Shown: positions 5,257-6,933 of the stretch, piece after piece
How positions within the stretch are numbered: position 1 is the first letter of the stretch
Layout: the number at the start of each line of letters is the position of its first letter
NCBI GenBank assembly: GCA_023406225.1
Contig: JAEXWS010000104.1
Location: forward strand, 1-6,933
Reading direction: 5' to 3'
Origin: Bacillota bacterium
GTDB lineage: Bacteria; Bacillota; Clostridia; Oscillospirales; Oscillospiraceae
DNA: 6,933 nt
Position numbers and translations under genes: made by a program
Notes under the pieces: model-generated
Seen by the model: only the letters and a program-made list of their open reading frames with translations
Databases searched by the model: none
Told to the model about the DNA's origin: nothing

Positions 5257-6204
5257 TCAGAGGTCAAACGGTTCGCATTTCTCCGCCACCCGCAGCTTGG
5301 CGCTCCGGGCCCGGGGATTCTCCGCAAGCTCCGCCTCTCCGGAGACGATGGGCTTGCGGGTGACGGCCTTCACCTTGGGCTTTTTACCGCACACGCACAC
5401 GGGGAAATTGGGCGGGCAGGTGCAGCCCCGCGCCATCTCCGCCAGGGTCTTTTTCACAATGCGGTCCTCCAGCGAGTGGAAGGTGATGACCGCCAGACGG
5501 CCGCCGGGAACGAGCCCGTCCGCCGCCGAGCGCAGCATGGGGGGCAGGGCGTCCAGCTCGCCGTTGACGGCGATGCGGACGGCCTGAAACGTGCGCTTGG
5601 CGGGGTGCTGCTTCTCCCGCAGGGCCGCCGGGGGCATGGCCCCGCGGATCAGCTCCACCAGCTCCAGGGTGGTTTTCACAGGCGCAGCCTCCCGCGCCCG
5701 GACAATGGCTTTCGCAATGGCGGGAGCGTACCGCTCCTCGCCGTATTCGTACAGGATGCGGCGCAGCTCCTCATAGCTCCAGCCGTTGACCACCTCATAG
5801 GCGCTCAGGGGCGACCGGGTGTCCATCCGCATATCCAGCGGCGCGTCCTGCATGTAGGAAAAGCCCCGGGCCGCGTCGTCCAGCTGGGGGGAGGACACGC
5901 CCAAATCAAAGAGCATGCCGTCGGCTCCGGCGACGCCCGCCTCCCGGAGGACGTCCCCCAGCTCCGAAAAGTTGCTGTGGAACAGCGTCACGCGGTCCAT
6001 CCAGGGGGCAAGGCGCTCCGCCGCCGCGTCGATGGCCGCCTGGTCGCGGTCGATGCAAAGGAGCCGCCCGGTGGTGAGCCTTTGGGCGATCTCCCTGGAG
6101 TGCCCGGCCCGGCCCAGCGTCCCGTCCACATAGATCCCGTCGGGCCGGATGCGCAGCGCGTCGATGCACTCCCGCAGCAAAACAGGCTTGTGCGTATATT
6201 CCAC
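5257..6204 (-). CDS. rsmH: 16S rRNA (cytosine(1402)-N(4))-methyltransferase RsmH (MraW)
   Basis: S-adenosylmethionine-dependent methyltransferase that modifies N4 of C1402 in the decoding centre of 16S rRNA; a standard second gene of dcw clusters. 315 residues, normal length. Motifs: HKPVLLREC (5-13); SAM-binding DGTLGRAGHS (27-36); acidic ligand region IDRD (51-54); DLGVSSPQLDDAARGFSY (100-117) with PLDMRMD (122-128); FQAVRIAVNGEL (206-217); TFHSLEDRIVK (241-251); and a cysteine-rich stretch CTCPPNFPVCVCGKKP (261-276). The start is GTG at 6202-6204, giving the conserved N-terminus. No ATG is available near it, and the mraZ stop is only 6 nt upstream, so the G-rich Shine-Dalgarno (GGGGG, 6214-6218) overlaps the mraZ end. 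This implies coupled translation. Downstream, a 363-bp repeat array separates it from ftsL. Confidence 0.98.
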   Translation of the reverse strand: MEYTHKPVLLRECIDALRIRPDGIYVDGTLGRAGHSREIAQRLTTGRLLCIDRDQAAIDAAAERLAPWMDRVTLFHSNFSELGDVLREAGVAGADGMLFDLGVSSPQLDDAARGFSYMQDAPLDMRMDTRSPLSAYEVVNGWSYEELRRILYEYGEERYAPAIAKAIVRAREAAPVKTTLELVELIRGAMPPAALREKQHPAKRTFQAVRIAVNGELDALPPMLRSAADGLVPGGRLAVITFHSLEDRIVKKTLAEMARGCTCPPNFPVCVCGKKPKVKAVTRKPIVSGEAELAENPRARSAKLRVAEKCEPFDL

Positions 6205-6210
6205 GGTCCC

Positions 6211-6654
6211 TCACCCCCGGTTCCGGCGGGCGCGGACCAGGGCGTCCATGGCCGCGGACATGTCCTCGCTCTCCAGCATCTTCTGCTCCCGGGCGGTCCA
6301 GGCGGCCTGGTCCCAGATCTCCGCGAAGGAGTTCAGCCCGACGATGGTGGCGGTCTTTTTCAGTCCCGCGTGCTTGCGCAGGTTGGCGGGGATCAGCACC
6401 CGGCCCTGGGCGTCCGGCTCGCACTGTACGGCGTTGGCGTACAGCAGCGTCAGCGCCCGGGCCTCGCTGTAGGTGAGCTCGTCCATCTCGTCGGACATCT
6501 GGTCCCACTTGGCCTGGGGATAGATGGTCAGGCAGTGCTCCGCGCCGATGGTGATGGTGAAGGTGTCCCCCAGGGCCTCCCGCATGGCGGAGGGAATGAC
6601 CAAACGTCCCTTGGAGTCGATGCTGTTATTGGATTTTCCCAGCAGCCGCGCCAT
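6211..6654 (-). CDS. mraZ: Transcriptional regulator MraZ
   Basis: DNA-binding protein of the MraZ family, which forms ring-shaped oligomers and binds repeats upstream of its own operon. It represses dcw genes in E. coli, while activation is reported in mollicutes. 147 residues, close to the usual 140-150. Two swapped-hairpin AbrB/MraZ half-domains are visible, each with the DxxGR signature: DSKGRLVIPSAMR (13-25) and DAQGRVLIPANLR (81-93). A basic C-terminus (RARRNRG) ends the protein. The start at ATG 6652-6654 is supported by a G-rich Shine-Dalgarno whose GGAG (6661-6664) is 6 nt upstream and by the family N-terminus. Longer in-frame extensions to 6828 run through the promoter and are rejected. 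It is the first gene of the operon, and candidate binding repeats lie 50-90 bp upstream. Confidence 0.97.
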   Translation of the reverse strand: MARLLGKSNNSIDSKGRLVIPSAMREALGDTFTITIGAEHCLTIYPQAKWDQMSDEMDELTYSEARALTLLYANAVQCEPDAQGRVLIPANLRKHAGLKKTATIVGLNSFAEIWDQAAWTAREQKMLESEDMSAAMDALVRARRNRG

Positions 6655-6704
6655 GGACGTCTCCCCCCTTTTTCCGGTTTTTTGGGCCGAAATGGGAAGC
6701 CGTT

Positions 6705-6740
6705 GACACTTGCTCACACCTTTTACCCACTTTTCCCCAC
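6705..6740 (-). promoter_or_regulatory. Candidate MraZ operator (GTGGG/GTGT repeats)
   Basis: On the minus strand: GTGGG (6736-6740), 5 nt, GTGGG (6726-6730), 6 nt, GTGTG (6715-6719), 5 nt, GTGTC (6705-6709). Known MraZ sites are GTGGG-like repeats separated by about 5 nt (E. coli) or AAAGTG-type repeats (mollicutes); here A-runs precede the second and third repeats. The cluster lies just downstream of the predicted transcription start, a position suited to autorepression. Confidence 0.7.
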
Positions 6741-6751
6741 CGCATGCTTTG

Positions 6752-6780
6752 AGTATAAGCGAAACCCCTTGGGAATGCAA
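6752..6780 (-). promoter_or_regulatory. Sigma-A-type promoter of the mraZ operon
   Basis: Minus strand: -35 TTGCAT (6775-6780), 17-bp spacer, -10 TATACT (6752-6757, 5 of 6). Expected start is near 6745, leaving a leader of about 90 nt before mraZ that contains the GTGGG repeats. A short inverted repeat CCTTG/CAAGG (6767-6771/6778-6782) overlaps the -35. Confidence 0.65.
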
Positions 6781-6782
6781 GG

Positions 6783-6899
6783 ATTTTTTTCCATGAGAAA
6801 CACAGCAAAATCTTCCAATATGACGCATTTTTCGACAAAAAACGCGTTATTAAAACAGTTGTTCGACCTTTCTTCCCGTGGTTTACGTAAAATCAGAGG
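6783..6899. other. AT-rich upstream region, no gene seen
   Basis: No supported coding sequence. The base composition is clearly more AT-rich than the rest of the window. Two short perfect palindromes occur, AACGCGTT (6841-6848) and TTTACGTAAA (6882-6891). Either could be a protein site, but both are short enough to be chance. Confidence 0.4.
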
Positions 6900-6933
6900 C
6901 GTTTGGAGACACAAGATGTTGTGTCTCCAAACG
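6900..6933. repeat. Perfect 15-bp inverted repeat, 4-nt loop
   Basis: Arms 6900-6914 and 6919-6933 are perfectly complementary around GATG and end exactly at the window edge, so they may extend further. In the minus direction the stem is followed by CCTCTGATTTT, where the T run starts 7 nt late, so it is a poor terminator on that strand. A terminator for a plus-strand neighbour would need T residues beyond the window. An operator or the end of an upstream transcript are alternatives. Confidence 0.7.

Noticed and set aside
4878..5587. Plus-strand frames over the array and the rsmH 3' end
   Set aside because: They read through hairpin DNA and antisense rsmH, with no domain and no ribosome site.
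6211..6828. Longer MraZ with a 58-residue N-terminal extension
   Set aside because: The extension passes through the promoter -10/-35 and the operator repeats, does not match the family, and a good Shine-Dalgarno supports the start at 6654.

Overview
The window is the 5' half of a division and cell wall (dcw) operon. All real genes lie on the minus strand, so the operon reads from high to low coordinates: mraZ, rsmH (mraW), a long ftsL-type gene, a SpoVD/FtsI-type class B penicillin-binding protein with two PASTA domains, murE, and the first 46 codons of mraY, cut by the window edge. The order mraZ-rsmH-ftsL-PBP-murE-mraY, without murF between murE and mraY, resembles Bacillus/Clostridium clusters. 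The DNA is GC-rich. MurE carries the DNPR signature of meso-diaminopimelate-adding enzymes, and the PBP carries a SpoVD-like cysteine pair. Together these suggest a high-GC, probably spore-forming Clostridia lineage of the Oscillospiraceae type. The taxon is inferred from gene order and motifs, not from a search.

Layout, in order of transcription: 6900-6933 is a perfect 15-bp inverted repeat at the window edge. 6752-6780 is a sigma-A-like promoter, followed at 6705-6740 by GTGGG/GTGTG repeats at about 10-bp spacing that look like the MraZ operator. mraZ (6211-6654) and rsmH (5257-6204) are 6 nt apart. The 363-bp gap between rsmH and ftsL (4894-5256) is filled with palindromic DNA: two 137-bp direct repeats, each able to fold into five hairpins, plus a degenerate partial unit and a small hairpin. 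The ftsL-type gene (4333-4893, GTG start) begins just after this array; its Shine-Dalgarno lies 3 nt from the first repeat. The spoVD-type gene (1771-4242) has a private leader with a TATAAT box and a 13-bp hairpin. murE (195-1643) follows a 127-bp gap with another TATAAT box, and mraY starts at 140.

Function: MraZ is a DNA-binding regulator that probably controls this operon. RsmH methylates 16S rRNA. The FtsL-type protein is a divisome scaffold bitopic membrane protein, and the PBP is a septal or spore-cortex transpeptidase. MurE adds the third residue of the peptidoglycan stem peptide, and MraY makes lipid I. The genes are conventional. The unusual content is the hairpin array interrupting the operon between rsmH and ftsL, where close spacing is usual. 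Its few imperfect pairs and copy-to-copy differences are compatible with structure only in RNA of the operon strand. The long plus-strand reading frames opposite murE and spoVD are shadows of GC-rich coding sequence.
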